From NCBI RefSeq assembly GCF_013177695.1, contig NZ_WOEY01000131.1, positions 1-64,000 of the forward strand: a DNA stretch of 64,000 bases, given 5' to 3'. The notes beneath the pieces are model-generated. The model was given only the letters and a program-made list of their open reading frames with translations, ran no database searches and was not told the DNA's origin. Every line of letters starts with the position of its first letter. Positions within the stretch are counted from its first letter, which is position 1. Source of the DNA: Paraburkholderia solitsugae (GTDB lineage Bacteria > Pseudomonadota > Gammaproteobacteria > Burkholderiales > Burkholderiaceae). Position numbers and translations under genes: made by a program. Below, piece after piece: positions 43,939 to 53,138 of the stretch.

Positions 43939-44141
43939 CGGGCACTTCGAACCCGCCGGCGGGTCTAAAAATGACCACCGGCGCGTTCCATCCGGTTGAT
44001 GCCGCACAAAAAATCTCTATTTGTTACAAACACTTGGAACGCTTCAAGTAGAATGTCGTCCAATCCCGCTGTATGCTTTCACTTTCTTGACATGCGTATT
44101 TCGCGTGTGTCTGGCGTCTCTTGTTCCACAGGTAAATTGCC

Positions 44142-45338
44142 TTGTTGAATTCCTTGCTCGATTTCCTTGCCCACGGCCTGTTGCACTTTTCGTGGTGGCA
44201 ACTTGTGCTGTACACGCTGGTCGCGACGCACATCACGATCATTGGCGTAACGGTCTATCTGCATCGCTGCCAGGCGCACCGCGCGCTGGAGCTGCATCCG
44301 GTCGTCAGTCATTTTTTCCGTTTCTGGCTGTGGATGACCACGGGCATGCTGACCGGCCAATGGGCCGCGATTCACCGTAAGCACCACGCGAAGTGCGAGA
44401 CCGAAGAAGATCCGCACAGCCCGCAAACGCGCGGCATCTGGAAGGTGCTGCTCGAAGGCGCGGAGCTGTACCGTACCGAAGCCAAGAATGAGGAAACGAT
44501 GCGCAAGTTCAGTCACGGCACGCCGAACGACTGGATGGAACGCAACGTCTACACCAAGTACCCGATCCTCGGCGTGAGCCTGATGATGGTGCTGAACGTC
44601 GCGCTGTTCGGCGTCGTCGGCCTGACGATCTGGGCCGTGCAGATGGTATGGATTCCGTTCTGGGCAGCCGGTGTGGTCAACGGCCTCGCGCACTTCTGGG
44701 GCTACCGTAACTTCAACTCGTCGGATGCCAGCACGAACATTTTCCCGTGGGGCATCATCATCGGCGGTGAAGAGCTGCATAACAATCACCACACGTATGC
44801 AACGTCGGCCAAGCTGTCGAACAAGTGGTACGAGTTCGATATCGGCTGGATGTACATCCGCATCATGTCGGCATTCCGTCTGGCCAAGGTGAAGAAGGTC
44901 GCGCCTACGCCGCGTCTGACCACCGGCAAGCTGGTGCTCGATCAGGACACGCTGCAAGCAGTGCTGGCGAACCGCTATGAAGTCATGGCGCGTTACGGCA
45001 AGGCGCTCAAGCGTGCCTATCGCCAGGAGTTGGCGCATCTGAAGGAAGTTGGCGCGCGCGAGAAGTATCAGGTGATGCGCGGCGCGCGTAGCTGGTTCCA
45101 CAAGGAGGAAGCGGGTCTCGATGAGCCGCAGAAGCGCCAGTTGCCGCAAATCTTTGCGAACAGCCAGAAGCTGAAGACCTACATCGACATGCGCAATGAA
45201 CTGGCGGCGATGTGGGAGCGCTCGAATGCGTCGCGCGATCAACTGCTGATCCAGTTGCAAGACTGGTGTCATCGCGCCGAGCAGAGCGGTATTAAAGCGC
45301 TGCAAGAATTCGCGATGCGCCTGCGCCGTTATGCTTGA
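44142..45338 (+). CDS. Membrane fatty acid desaturase (acyl-CoA delta-9 type)
   Basis: A 398-residue membrane di-iron desaturase. The three histidine boxes are intact: HRCQAHR near 42, HRKHHAKC near 79 and HNNHHTY near 211. It introduces a double bond in acyl chains and thus tunes membrane fluidity. The start is unusual: TTG TTG AAT with ACAGG upstream, and no ATG occurs before the second box, so a TTG start at 44142 or 44145 is used. Own terminator downstream. Confidence 0.92.
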   Translation: MLNSLLDFLAHGLLHFSWWQLVLYTLVATHITIIGVTVYLHRCQAHRALELHPVVSHFFRFWLWMTTGMLTGQWAAIHRKHHAKCETEEDPHSPQTRGIWKVLLEGAELYRTEAKNEETMRKFSHGTPNDWMERNVYTKYPILGVSLMMVLNVALFGVVGLTIWAVQMVWIPFWAAGVVNGLAHFWGYRNFNSSDASTNIFPWGIIIGGEELHNNHHTYATSAKLSNKWYEFDIGWMYIRIMSAFRLAKVKKVAPTPRLTTGKLVLDQDTLQAVLANRYEVMARYGKALKRAYRQELAHLKEVGAREKYQVMRGARSWFHKEEAGLDEPQKRQLPQIFANSQKLKTYIDMRNELAAMWERSNASRDQLLIQLQDWCHRAEQSGIKALQEFAMRLRRYA

Positions 45339-45382
45339 TCGTATGCCTGACCGCGAAATCTATTAAAATTTCGTTACGTCAC

Positions 45383-45413
45383 AAAACCCCGCGTTGGCGG
45401 GGTTTTGCTTTTT
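45383..45413 (+). terminator. Intrinsic terminator of the desaturase gene
   Basis: Stem AAAACCCCGC / GCGGGGTTTT with a 4-base loop followed by CTTTTT. It lies 45 bases after the stop. Confidence 0.9.
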
Positions 45414-45480
45414 GGGCCGCGGTAAATTCAACGACACGCGATTGAGAGTCCGCGGCGGCAGAGCGAAGGCAGAGGAGATC

Positions 45481-46620
45481 ATGGATCAGCAGGCGATCAG
45501 GACCGTCGAATACGACCGGCCACAGGCGCAGGGCACAACCTGCGGGATCGGGCAGGCGTGGGCGAAGGTGCCCGACGTGCCGTCCGCGGAACAGAAGGTG
45601 GCGCTGAAGGAGCGCATCCGCGCATTGCTCAAGCGCGAGAAAGCCGTGCTCGTTGCGCATTATTACGTCGACGCGGAATTGCAGGAACTCGCCGACGAAA
45701 CCGGTGGCTGTGTGGCCGACTCGCTGGAGATGGCGCGTTTCGGCCGCGATCACGAGGCGCAAACGCTGGTGGTGGCAGGCGTGCGCTTCATGGGCGAGAC
45801 CGCAAAGATCCTCAGCCCGGACAAGCGCATTCTGATGCCTGATCTCGACGCGACCTGCTCGCTCGACCTCGGCTGTCCGGTCGATGAATTCTCGGCGTTC
45901 TGTGACGCTCACCCGGATCGCACGGTGGTCGTGTACGCGAACACCAGCGCGGCTGTTAAGGCCCGTGCGGACTGGATGGTGACATCGTCGATCGGGCTGG
46001 AAATCGTTGCCGATCTGCACGCACGCGGCGAAAAGATTATCTGGGCGCCGGATCGGCACCTCGGCAGCTATATCCAGAGCAAGACCGGCGCGGACATGCT
46101 GCTGTGGCAGGGTTCATGTCTCGTGCACGACGAATTCAAAGGCATTGAACTCGATCTGCTGCGTGCTGAATATCCTGGCGCGAAAGTGCTGGTGCATCCG
46201 GAGTCGCCGGCTAACGTGGTCGCGCAAGCGGACGTGGTGGGTTCGACAACCCAGTTGATCGACGCCGCGCAAAAACTCGACGCGACGCACTTCATCGTGG
46301 CGACCGACCTCGGCATTCTGCATAAGATGCAGCTCGCCGCGCCCGGCAAGACGTTGATCGCCGCGCCGACGGCCGGCAACAGCGCGACCTGCAAGAGCTG
46401 CGCGCATTGCCCGTGGATGGCGATGAACGGCCTCGCCAATCTCGCCGACGTGCTCGAGCGCGGTCACAACGAAATCTTCGTCGATCGCGCGATCGGCGAG
46501 CGGGCGCGTCTGCCGATCGACCGGATGCTCGACTTCGCGGCGCGTCACAAGAAGCGCGTGCAAGCCAGCGGCGATCTCGCGCGCGACGCGCAACTGTATT
46601 CGAACGTGGGGGCGGCGTAA
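45481..46620 (+). CDS. nadA: Quinolinate synthase
   Basis: A 379-residue [4Fe-4S] enzyme that condenses iminoaspartate with dihydroxyacetone phosphate to quinolinate. Cluster cysteines are expected in GGCVADSLE, in ATCSLDLGCP and in the C-terminal CKSCAHC motif near 304-310. The start at MDQQAIRTVE is fixed by GAGGAG just upstream. The stop overlaps the nadC start by one base (TAATG): a coupled nadA-nadC operon. Confidence 0.97.
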   Translation: MDQQAIRTVEYDRPQAQGTTCGIGQAWAKVPDVPSAEQKVALKERIRALLKREKAVLVAHYYVDAELQELADETGGCVADSLEMARFGRDHEAQTLVVAGVRFMGETAKILSPDKRILMPDLDATCSLDLGCPVDEFSAFCDAHPDRTVVVYANTSAAVKARADWMVTSSIGLEIVADLHARGEKIIWAPDRHLGSYIQSKTGADMLLWQGSCLVHDEFKGIELDLLRAEYPGAKVLVHPESPANVVAQADVVGSTTQLIDAAQKLDATHFIVATDLGILHKMQLAAPGKTLIAAPTAGNSATCKSCAHCPWMAMNGLANLADVLERGHNEIFVDRAIGERARLPIDRMLDFAARHKKRVQASGDLARDAQLYSNVGAA

Positions 46621-47519
46621 TGGGGGCGGTGGAACGCAATCAGATCGAGGCGGTGTCACCGCTGTTCGCTGAGATTCATGCGCAGTATGGCGCGGCATTC
46701 GATGCCGCGTTAGAACGCAACGTCGCCGACGCGCTGAGCGAAGATGTGGGCGCAGGCGATCAGACTGGCCGCCTTGTCCCCGCAGACGACGTGCGTGATG
46801 CGCGCATCATCGTGCGCGAAGATGCCGTGCTGTGCGGCGTGCTCTGGTTCAACTCGGTGATGCGCCACGTCGATCCGCGCATCGATGTGCAGTGGCACTA
46901 TCGCGAGGGCGATCGGATGACAGCGGATACGCCGGTCTGCGCGCTGCGTGGTCCTGTTCGTGCGCTGTTGACTGCTGAACGCAACGCGTTGAACTTCCTG
47001 CAACTGCTGTCGGGCGTGGCGAGCGCAACGCGCCGCTACGTCGATGCAATTGCTCACACGCAAACGCGCATCCTCGATACGCGTAAGACCTTGCCGGGTT
47101 TGCGGCTCGCGCAGAAATACGCGGTGCGCGTGGGCGGCGGGGCGAATCAGCGGCTCGCTTTGTACGACGGCATTCTGATCAAGGAAAACCACATTGCCGC
47201 AGCCGGCGGCGTCGGCGCGGCCATGGATGCGGCGCTTGCGCTGAATGCGGGCGTGTCGATCCAGATCGAGGTCGAAACCCTGGCGCAATTGGAAACCGCG
47301 TTGGCGCATCGCGCGCAATCCATTCTGCTGGACAACTTTTCGTTCGATGCGATGCGCGACGCAGTACGTATCACGGCGGGGCGGGCGGTGCTGGAGGTGT
47401 CCGGCGGAGTGAACTTCGAGACGGTGCGGACCATCGCGGAAACGGGCGTCGATCGCGTGTCGATCGGTGCGTTGACCAAAGATGTGCGCGCAACGGATTA
47501 CTCGATGCGGATCGTCTGA
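46620..47519 (+). CDS. nadC: Nicotinate-nucleotide pyrophosphorylase (quinolinate phosphoribosyltransferase)
   Basis: A 299-residue enzyme converting quinolinate and PRPP to nicotinate mononucleotide and CO2. Family motifs: EDVGAGDQTG near 41-50, LDTRKTLPGLRLAQKYAVRVGGG near 151-173 split by active-site lysines and arginines, and KENHIAAAGG near 187-196. The start ATG overlaps nadA. Convergent with nadB across a shared terminator. Confidence 0.97.
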   Translation: MGAVERNQIEAVSPLFAEIHAQYGAAFDAALERNVADALSEDVGAGDQTGRLVPADDVRDARIIVREDAVLCGVLWFNSVMRHVDPRIDVQWHYREGDRMTADTPVCALRGPVRALLTAERNALNFLQLLSGVASATRRYVDAIAHTQTRILDTRKTLPGLRLAQKYAVRVGGGANQRLALYDGILIKENHIAAAGGVGAAMDAALALNAGVSIQIEVETLAQLETALAHRAQSILLDNFSFDAMRDAVRITAGRAVLEVSGGVNFETVRTIAETGVDRVSIGALTKDVRATDYSMRIV

Positions 47520-47554
47520 GCCGCGCACCTAAGCTTAAGCTTTCGCAATCAGTG

Positions 47555-47590
47555 AAAAGGCCATCGCCGGAGAGCCGGCGATGGCCTTTT
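47555..47590. terminator. Bidirectional terminator between nadC and nadB
   Basis: Sixteen-base arms AAAAGGCCATCGCCGG and complement around an AGAG loop, with T-runs in both directions. It ends both convergent genes. Confidence 0.92.
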
Positions 47591-47607
47591 CATTTCAGCG
47601 CCAGAAA

Positions 47608-49206
47608 TCACACATTGCGGTTACGCACATGCTCCGGCGACAGCACCGTCGGCAGCGCCTTAGGTAGCGTGGCAGGCCAATCGCGGCTGAAGTGCAGGCC
47701 GCGGCTTTCACGCCGTGAGCGGGCGCCTTCGACGATCAGCGACGCCACGTCGACCAGATTGCGCAGTTCAAGCAAATCGCGGTTCACCTTGAAATTCGCG
47801 TAATACTCGTGAATTTCGTCACGGAGCAGGGCAAGCCGATGCTTGGCTCGCGCGAGCCGCTTGTCCGTACGCACGATGCCGACGTAGTTCCACATCAAGC
47901 GGCGTAGTTCATCCCAGTTGTGCGCGACCACCACTTCCTCGTCCGGATCGGACACCCGGCTTTCGTCCCAGTCCGGTAACGGCGCATGGACGGCGGCGCC
48001 GAAGCCTTCTTCCTCGATGGCCTGCGCAGCGGAGCGGCCGATCACGAGGCACTCGAGCAAGGAGTTGCTGGCAAGCCGGTTCGCGCCGTGCAGGCCTGTG
48101 CACGACGTTTCACCAACCGCGTAGAGGCCGGCGAGATCGGTCTTGCCGGCCAGATCCGTCACGACGCCGCCGCACGTGTAGTGCGCGGCAGGCACAACCG
48201 GAATTGGCTCTTTGGTGATGTCGATGCCGAATTCCATGCAGCGGGCCAGAATCGTTGGGAAGTGTTCGCGCAGGAATTCAGCCGGCTGATGGCTGATGTC
48301 GAGATAGACGCAATCGATGCCGCGCTTCTTGATCTCGAAGTCGATCGCGCGCGCGACGATGTCGCGCGGCGCGAGTTCGGCGCGTTCGTCGTGGTTCGGC
48401 ATGAAGCGCGTGCCGTCCGGCAACTTCAGAATGCCGCCTTCGCCGCGCACGGCTTCCGAGATCAGGAACGACTTCGCGTAAGGATGGAACAGGCAGGTCG
48501 GATGGAACTGGATGAATTCCATGTTCGAGACGCGGCAGCCCGCGCGCCAGGCCATCGCGATGCCGTCGCCGGTCGCGGTGTCGGGGTTGGTGGTGTACAG
48601 ATAGACCTTGCCGGCACCACCGGTGGCGAGCACGGTATGCGGCGCTTCGATTGTCACGGTGCGGCCGCTTGCCAGGTCGAGTGCATACAAACCGTGGCAG
48701 CGGCGCCCCGGCAACCCAAGGCGATCCGACGTGATCAGATCGATCGCGTAGTGATCTTCGAGCAGGGTGATGTTCGGATGGCGGCGTACACGCTCGCTGA
48801 GCGTGGCGACCACTGCATGGCCCGTTGCATCCGCGGCATGAATGATCCGGCGATGGCTATGGCCGCCTTCGCGTGTCAGATGAAAGCCGAGTTCGGCGGC
48901 GTCGTCTTTGGTGAACGGCACGCCTTGCTCAATCAGCCATTCGATCGCGGCACGCCCATGCTCGACGATAAAGCGTGTCGCCGCCTCGTCGCACAGACCG
49001 CCCCCGGCGATGAGTGTGTCGCGGACATGGTTTTCGATGCTGTCCGCCGAATCCAGTACGGCGGCGATCCCGCCTTGCGCCCAATCGCTCGCGCCTTCGG
49101 TCATCGATCGCTTGGCGACCACCGCAACCCGCCGGGTCTCCGCGAGATTGAGCGCGACGCTCAAACCTGCCAGACCGCTACCGACAATCGCTACGTCGAA
49201 TTCCAT
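47608..49206 (-). CDS. nadB: L-aspartate oxidase
   Basis: A 532-residue FAD enzyme of the succinate dehydrogenase/fumarate reductase flavoprotein family; it oxidises aspartate to iminoaspartate, the substrate of NadA. FAD-binding DVAIVGSGLAGLSVA is at 4-18; EGASDWAQGGIAAV near 41 and HTVLATGGAGKVY follow, then HYTCGGVVTD near 346. The start MEFDVAIVG is chosen by GGAG nine bases upstream; an ATG at 49236 would add ten residues without a good binding site. With nadA and nadC it forms the complete de novo route to NaMN. Confidence 0.94.
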   Translation of the reverse strand: MEFDVAIVGSGLAGLSVALNLAETRRVAVVAKRSMTEGASDWAQGGIAAVLDSADSIENHVRDTLIAGGGLCDEAATRFIVEHGRAAIEWLIEQGVPFTKDDAAELGFHLTREGGHSHRRIIHAADATGHAVVATLSERVRRHPNITLLEDHYAIDLITSDRLGLPGRRCHGLYALDLASGRTVTIEAPHTVLATGGAGKVYLYTTNPDTATGDGIAMAWRAGCRVSNMEFIQFHPTCLFHPYAKSFLISEAVRGEGGILKLPDGTRFMPNHDERAELAPRDIVARAIDFEIKKRGIDCVYLDISHQPAEFLREHFPTILARCMEFGIDITKEPIPVVPAAHYTCGGVVTDLAGKTDLAGLYAVGETSCTGLHGANRLASNSLLECLVIGRSAAQAIEEEGFGAAVHAPLPDWDESRVSDPDEEVVVAHNWDELRRLMWNYVGIVRTDKRLARAKHRLALLRDEIHEYYANFKVNRDLLELRNLVDVASLIVEGARSRRESRGLHFSRDWPATLPKALPTVLSPEHVRNRNV

Positions 49207-49374
49207 CGCCTGCATCTCCGTCTTTCGTTTTGCCATGGCGGCATGCTGTGTGCATGCCGCTAAAACGAGAAAGGATACGCGTCGCGGCGAATGAGGGAAA
49301 GCTGGCCGAATGGGATAAGACTGTGCTGGCCGGTAAAAGGACAGCTAAACAGCGCAATATTGAGGCGCAGAAAC

Positions 49375-49407
49375 AAAAAAGCCCCGCACGAATGCGAGGC
49401 TTTTTTG
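49375..49407 (-). terminator. Terminator of the rpmB-rpmG operon
   Basis: Stem AAAAAAGCC.CGCA / TGCG.GGCTTTTTT with one mismatch and CGAA loop; T-runs on both sides. It lies about 40 bases after the rpmG stop. Confidence 0.88.
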
Positions 49408-49444
49408 CAAATCTTTTTTGCCTTCGTCAGGCAGGAGCCAAGAC

Positions 49445-49612
49445 TTACTTAATCTTGGTTTCCTTGTAGTCAACGTGCTTACGGACGACCGGATCAAATT
49501 TCTTGATCAGCATCTTTTCCGGCATGTTGCGTTTGTTCTTCGTCGTCGTGTAGAAGTGACCCGTGCCTGCGGTCGATTCCAACTTGATCTTGTCGCGTGC
49601 GCCTTTCGCCAT
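49445..49612 (-). CDS. rpmG: 50S ribosomal protein L33
   Basis: A 55-residue ribosomal protein of the large subunit, too short for many gene finders. It reads MAKGARDKIKLEST, GTGHFYTTTKNKRN and ends in KHVDYKETKIK. It has no CxxC pairs, so it is the zinc-independent form. It follows rpmB by ten bases, the usual rpmB-rpmG order. Confidence 0.97.
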   Translation of the reverse strand: MAKGARDKIKLESTAGTGHFYTTTKNKRNMPEKMLIKKFDPVVRKHVDYKETKIK

Positions 49613-49622
49613 GATTTACTCC

Positions 49623-49856
49623 TTAGGCTTCACCGCGTGCGCGCAGATCTGCGAGCACAGCGTCGATACCGTTCTTGTCGATCAGGCGCAGGCCGGCGTT
49701 CGAAACGCGCAGACGCACCCAACGGTTTTCGCTTTCCACCCAAATACGGCGGTTTTGCAGGTTCGGCAGGAACCGGCGCTTGGTTTTGTTGTTCGCGTGG
49801 GAAACGTTGTTGCCGCTCATCGGCGCTTTCCCAGTTACTTGGCATACGCGTGCCAT
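49623..49856 (-). CDS. rpmB: 50S ribosomal protein L28
   Basis: A 77-residue large-subunit protein. The family start MARVCQVTGKAPMSGNNVSH and the NKTKRRFLPNLQ segment are typical. It has a single N-terminal cysteine and no zinc ribbon. First gene of the rpmB-rpmG operon; the promoter should lie between 49860 and radC. Confidence 0.97.
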   Translation of the reverse strand: MARVCQVTGKAPMSGNNVSHANNKTKRRFLPNLQNRRIWVESENRWVRLRVSNAGLRLIDKNGIDAVLADLRARGEA

Positions 49857-50097
49857 GAGAGCACTCCTAATACGCTAATTCTGAGTTCGAACGCCGTGAA
49901 AGTTTCCCGAGAAGAGCCGCGCTGAGTTTTGCTGAAACCGCAGACGCTTTTTCTTTCCCGGAAGGCCTTAATGGCTTCGGAACAGGGGGTTGGAAATAGG
50001 CAAACCGGAATTCTAGCAGAAAAAAAGCCGCAAAATCAAACCTTATTTGCGATGCCGAACACGGCATAACGTTGTCGCGACCCTGGTTTGCGACCTG

Positions 50098-50976
50098 TCA
50101 CGGCCAGCCGGCGCGGGCAAACGAGTACGTGCGATCTGCGCTAATCACCAGATGATCGATCAATTGCACGTCGATCAGCGCAAGGGCGTCGCGCAGCGTA
50201 TGCGTCAGCCGGCAGTCGCTTGCGCTCGGCTGGACGGCGCCGGAAGGGTGATTATGCGCGACGATCAGACTGGCCGCGTTCAGACTCAGCGCTCGCCGCA
50301 CGATCTCACGTGGATACACCGCCATGCGCGTCAGCGTGCCGCGTGCGCTCTCGTCACAGTGGATCAGCCGGTGCCGGGCGTCGAGAAAGAGTGACATGAA
50401 GACTTCGTGCGGACTGCCGCCGATCCGCAGGCGCAGGTAGTCTTGCACGGCTTCAGGCGAGTTCATCAGCGAGCGCTCGCGCAGCTTATCGACCAGCGAG
50501 CGTCGCGCCATCTCCATGATGGCCAGTAACTGGGCCTTTTTCGCCGGACCGATGCCGCGCAGGCCGTCGAAGTCCGCGTAGCTCGCATCGAGCATGGCGC
50601 GCAGCGAGCCGAAGCGGTCGAGCAGCGTGCGTGCGACGTCGAACACGTCGTGGCCGGGCAGGCCCGCGCCGAGCACCAGTACGATCATTTCGGTATCGGA
50701 CAGCGCACCGGCTCCTTTCTCGATCAGCCGTTCACGGGGCATGTCGTGTTTAAGCCATTTGCCACGCACGAGCTTTCGGGCTGGGCGTCTGCCGGAAGGC
50801 GCCGCGGCGACGGCAATGCCGGGCGCGGGTCCAGCGGATTGGGGGCTCACTGTGTTGCAAGGAAAGGCCGGTGAGCGAGGCGGTGACAACGCCGGCGTTG
50901 CGGCTGTGGACGGCGCAGGCCGCGGCAGGGCGGCTTCCGGCGGCGTTTCATCTATCGTACAGGCGTGGTCGGCCAT
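50098..50976 (-). CDS. radC: RadC/JAB1-type DNA repair-family protein
   Basis: A 292-residue RadC-family protein. After an Ala/Pro-rich extension of about 75 residues, the classical region begins with KWLKHDMPRERLIEKGAG; a helix-hairpin-helix (GLRGIGPAKKAQLL) lies near 145, and the JAMM metal motif with HNHPSG near 241 and SxxD afterwards ends the protein. The fold predicts a metal-dependent isopeptidase or nuclease-like enzyme; the role in repair is not settled. The N-terminal extension is not conserved in the family and a later start is possible. Confidence 0.93.
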   Translation of the reverse strand: MADHACTIDETPPEAALPRPAPSTAATPALSPPRSPAFPCNTVSPQSAGPAPGIAVAAAPSGRRPARKLVRGKWLKHDMPRERLIEKGAGALSDTEMIVLVLGAGLPGHDVFDVARTLLDRFGSLRAMLDASYADFDGLRGIGPAKKAQLLAIMEMARRSLVDKLRERSLMNSPEAVQDYLRLRIGGSPHEVFMSLFLDARHRLIHCDESARGTLTRMAVYPREIVRRALSLNAASLIVAHNHPSGAVQPSASDCRLTHTLRDALALIDVQLIDHLVISADRTYSFARAGWP

Positions 50977-51175
50977 CTATCTTGCGTCCTCCGGTTTCGG
51001 GGTTGGGGGCGGCGGCCGACGCGCGGCCTTGCCGCAGCGCGCGACGGACGCAAGCCGCCGCCCGCTAGGTGGCTTACAATAGACGCTTTGCGCACGGCAC
51101 CCCGACGGTGTGCCACACGCGTCGCCTGCGCCCGCGGCGCATGCGTGCAGCGCGCATCGACTGAGCGAGCATTGC

Positions 51176-51631
51176 ATGAGCATCATCGACATTTCTGAAG
51201 TGAAACCCGGTTCACACGTGACGCTTCATTACCGGCTTTCCCTTGCCGATGGCGCTGAAGTCATCAATACGTTTACTGACAGGCCGGCTACGCTGCTGCT
51301 CGGCGCGGGGCAACTGGCGCCGCCGCTGGAAGATATTCTGCTAGGTTTGAAGGTGGGCCACCATTCGACCTTTCAGCTAACGCCGGATCAGGCGTTCGGT
51401 CCGCGCAATCCTGAGCTGATCCAGCGGGTCTCGCTGGCTACGCTGCGCGAAAACAGCATGATCGGCGAGGATTTTTCGCCGGGTGATCTGGTCGAATTCA
51501 ACGCGCCGGGTGGCGGCCGTTACGCCGGTGTCCTGAAGGAAGTCGGCGAAACGTCGGCGTTGTTCGATTTCAACCATCCGCTTGCCGGCCAGGCGCTGGC
51601 GTTTGAAGTGAAAATCATCGGGATTCTGTAA
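51176..51631 (+). CDS. slpA: FKBP-type peptidyl-prolyl cis-trans isomerase (SlpA/FkpB type)
   Basis: A 151-residue cytoplasmic FKBP with an inserted-in-flap domain, related to SlyD but lacking its His-rich tail. It shows VTLHYRLSLADGAEV near 15-29, LEDILLGLKVGH near 58, PDQAFGPRNPELIQ near 73 and GRYAGVLKEV near 116. Start MSIIDISEV fits the family length. It precedes ispH by two bases, as in E. coli (fkpB-ispH), so the two form an operon. Confidence 0.93.
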   Translation: MSIIDISEVKPGSHVTLHYRLSLADGAEVINTFTDRPATLLLGAGQLAPPLEDILLGLKVGHHSTFQLTPDQAFGPRNPELIQRVSLATLRENSMIGEDFSPGDLVEFNAPGGGRYAGVLKEVGETSALFDFNHPLAGQALAFEVKIIGIL

Positions 51632-51633
51632 AC

Positions 51634-52596
51634 ATGAGCATCACGGATACGACTCTTGCCGAAGCCGAGATCCTGCTGGCGCAGCCGCGTGGGTTCTGTG
51701 CCGGCGTCGATCGGGCGATCGAAATCGTAGAGCGGGCCATCAAGCTGCACGGTTCGCCGATCTACGTGCGTCACGAAATCGTCCATAACGCCTATGTCGT
51801 CGAGGATTTGCGCAAGAAGGGTGCAATCTTCATCGAGCAGTTGGAAGAAGTGCCGGCCGGCAACACGGTCATTTTCAGCGCGCATGGCGTGTCGAAAGCA
51901 GTGCGTTCGGAAGCCGAGTCGCGCGGCCTGCGGGTGTACGACGCCACCTGTCCCCTCGTGACCAAGGTCCATATCGAAGTCGCGAAGATGCGCCAGGACG
52001 GCTTCGACATCGTGATGATCGGCCACAAGGGCCACCCTGAAGTCGAGGGTACGATGGGGCAGGCAGGCGAAGGCATGCATCTGGTGGAAGACATCGAAGA
52101 TGTGCAGGCCTTGCGGCTGGCCGATCCCGAGCGGATCGCGTTCGTGACGCAAACCACGCTGTCGGTCGACGACGCAGCCGAGATCATTGGCGCCCTGAAG
52201 GCGAAATATCCGGCGATCCGCGAGCCGAAGAAGCAGGACATCTGCTACGCCACGCAAAACCGCCAGGACGCGGTCAAGTTCATGGCGCCGCAATGCGACG
52301 TCGTGATCGTGGTCGGCAGCCCGAATAGTTCGAACTCGAACCGGTTGCGCGAGCTGGCCGAAAAGCTCGGCGTGCCTTCCTATATGGTGGACTCGCCGGA
52401 TCAGATCGATCCGGTCTGGGTTGAAGGCAAGCGCCGGATCGGGGTGACGGCGGGCGCCTCGGCGCCGGAAGTGCTGGCGCAAGCGGTGATCGGCCGGTTG
52501 CGTGAGCTCGTCGGCGTGCGCAACGTGCGTGCACTTGAAGGCATCGAGGAAAACATCGCGTTTCCGCTGCCGCGCGGGCTGGGTCTGCCTGCCTGA
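51634..52596 (+). CDS. ispH: 4-hydroxy-3-methylbut-2-enyl diphosphate reductase
   Basis: A 320-residue [Fe-S] enzyme of the last step of the MEP isoprenoid pathway, making IPP and DMAPP. The three cluster cysteines are in RGFCAGVDRAI near 20, YDATCPLVTKVH near 104 and QDICYATQNRQ near 202; catalytic Glu in HPEVEGTMGQ and the SSNSNRL motif near 231 are present. Downstream of slpA, ended by an intrinsic terminator. Confidence 0.97.
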   Translation: MSITDTTLAEAEILLAQPRGFCAGVDRAIEIVERAIKLHGSPIYVRHEIVHNAYVVEDLRKKGAIFIEQLEEVPAGNTVIFSAHGVSKAVRSEAESRGLRVYDATCPLVTKVHIEVAKMRQDGFDIVMIGHKGHPEVEGTMGQAGEGMHLVEDIEDVQALRLADPERIAFVTQTTLSVDDAAEIIGALKAKYPAIREPKKQDICYATQNRQDAVKFMAPQCDVVIVVGSPNSSNSNRLRELAEKLGVPSYMVDSPDQIDPVWVEGKRRIGVTAGASAPEVLAQAVIGRLRELVGVRNVRALEGIEENIAFPLPRGLGLPA

Positions 52597-52623
52597 CAAT
52601 TAGCTGACGTTTCTGAAAGGAAG

Positions 52624-52648
52624 GCGCGCCCTTGGGCGCGCTTTTTTT
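52624..52648 (+). terminator. Intrinsic terminator of slpA-ispH
   Basis: Stem GCGCGCCC / GGGCGCGC with a TT loop followed by seven Ts, 28 bases after the ispH stop. Confidence 0.92.
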
Positions 52649-52817
52649 ACGTCTGCAGATTCGCGAGCTTGCCGACAATAAAGTGCCAGATCATCGAATC
52701 AAGTCGTTTTAAGTGTTCTCCCACACAAATTCTTTTGAATTGTGATGTGGCTTTTAATCGATATCGCGATGATATGACCCCGTTTAAATCATCTCAAACG
52801 CGTTACGCTCATTTTTG

Positions 52818-52836
52818 ACGCACTAAAATAGTGCGT
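52818..52836. promoter_or_regulatory. NtrC-type dyad upstream of livK
   Basis: ACGCACTA-AAA-TAGTGCGT has perfect 8-base arms and contains GCAC-N7-GTGC, the skeleton of NtrC binding sites. It lies about 100 bases upstream of the sigma54-like element, at the usual enhancer distance. Confidence 0.55.
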
Positions 52837-52937
52837 ACGCCTTGATATCAATGAAAACGTAATACTTAACGCAAACCACGGTGCAATCGGGGATCGGGCC
52901 ATATCGCTGCAACACTTGATGCCATTGGGTGCAACGG

Positions 52938-52953
52938 TGGTGCAACTGATGCA
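52938..52953 (+). promoter_or_regulatory. Possible sigma54 promoter of livK
   Basis: TGGTGCAACTGATGCA has GG and GC separated by ten bases, exactly the -24/-12 spacing of TGGCAC-N5-TTGCA, with mismatches inside the -24 element. About 185 bases before the livK start. Confidence 0.35.
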
Positions 52954-53138
52954 CGAAAAATAGTCGCAACCCGGTTGCGCCTATTGTCGGATTCCTCTCT
53001 CAAAATAAGGTTGCAATGCAGGAAAACCCCACCGTTTCAACAATATTGCCCGTCGCATAATTGGAGTTACAATGCGCGCGTTCTCAAGGCCTCCGGGTCC
53101 CGAACAATAGATTTTGCAAGGCGCAGGAGACCTACCTA

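Larger units (their letters stand above)
52649..53138. other. AT-rich control region upstream of livK
   Basis: About 490 bases without gene. It holds a GCAC-N7-GTGC dyad at 52818-52836, a sigma54-like -24/-12 element at 52938-52953 and a repeated GGTGCAAC sequence, listed separately. It is markedly richer in A+T than the genes on either side. Confidence 0.6.
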
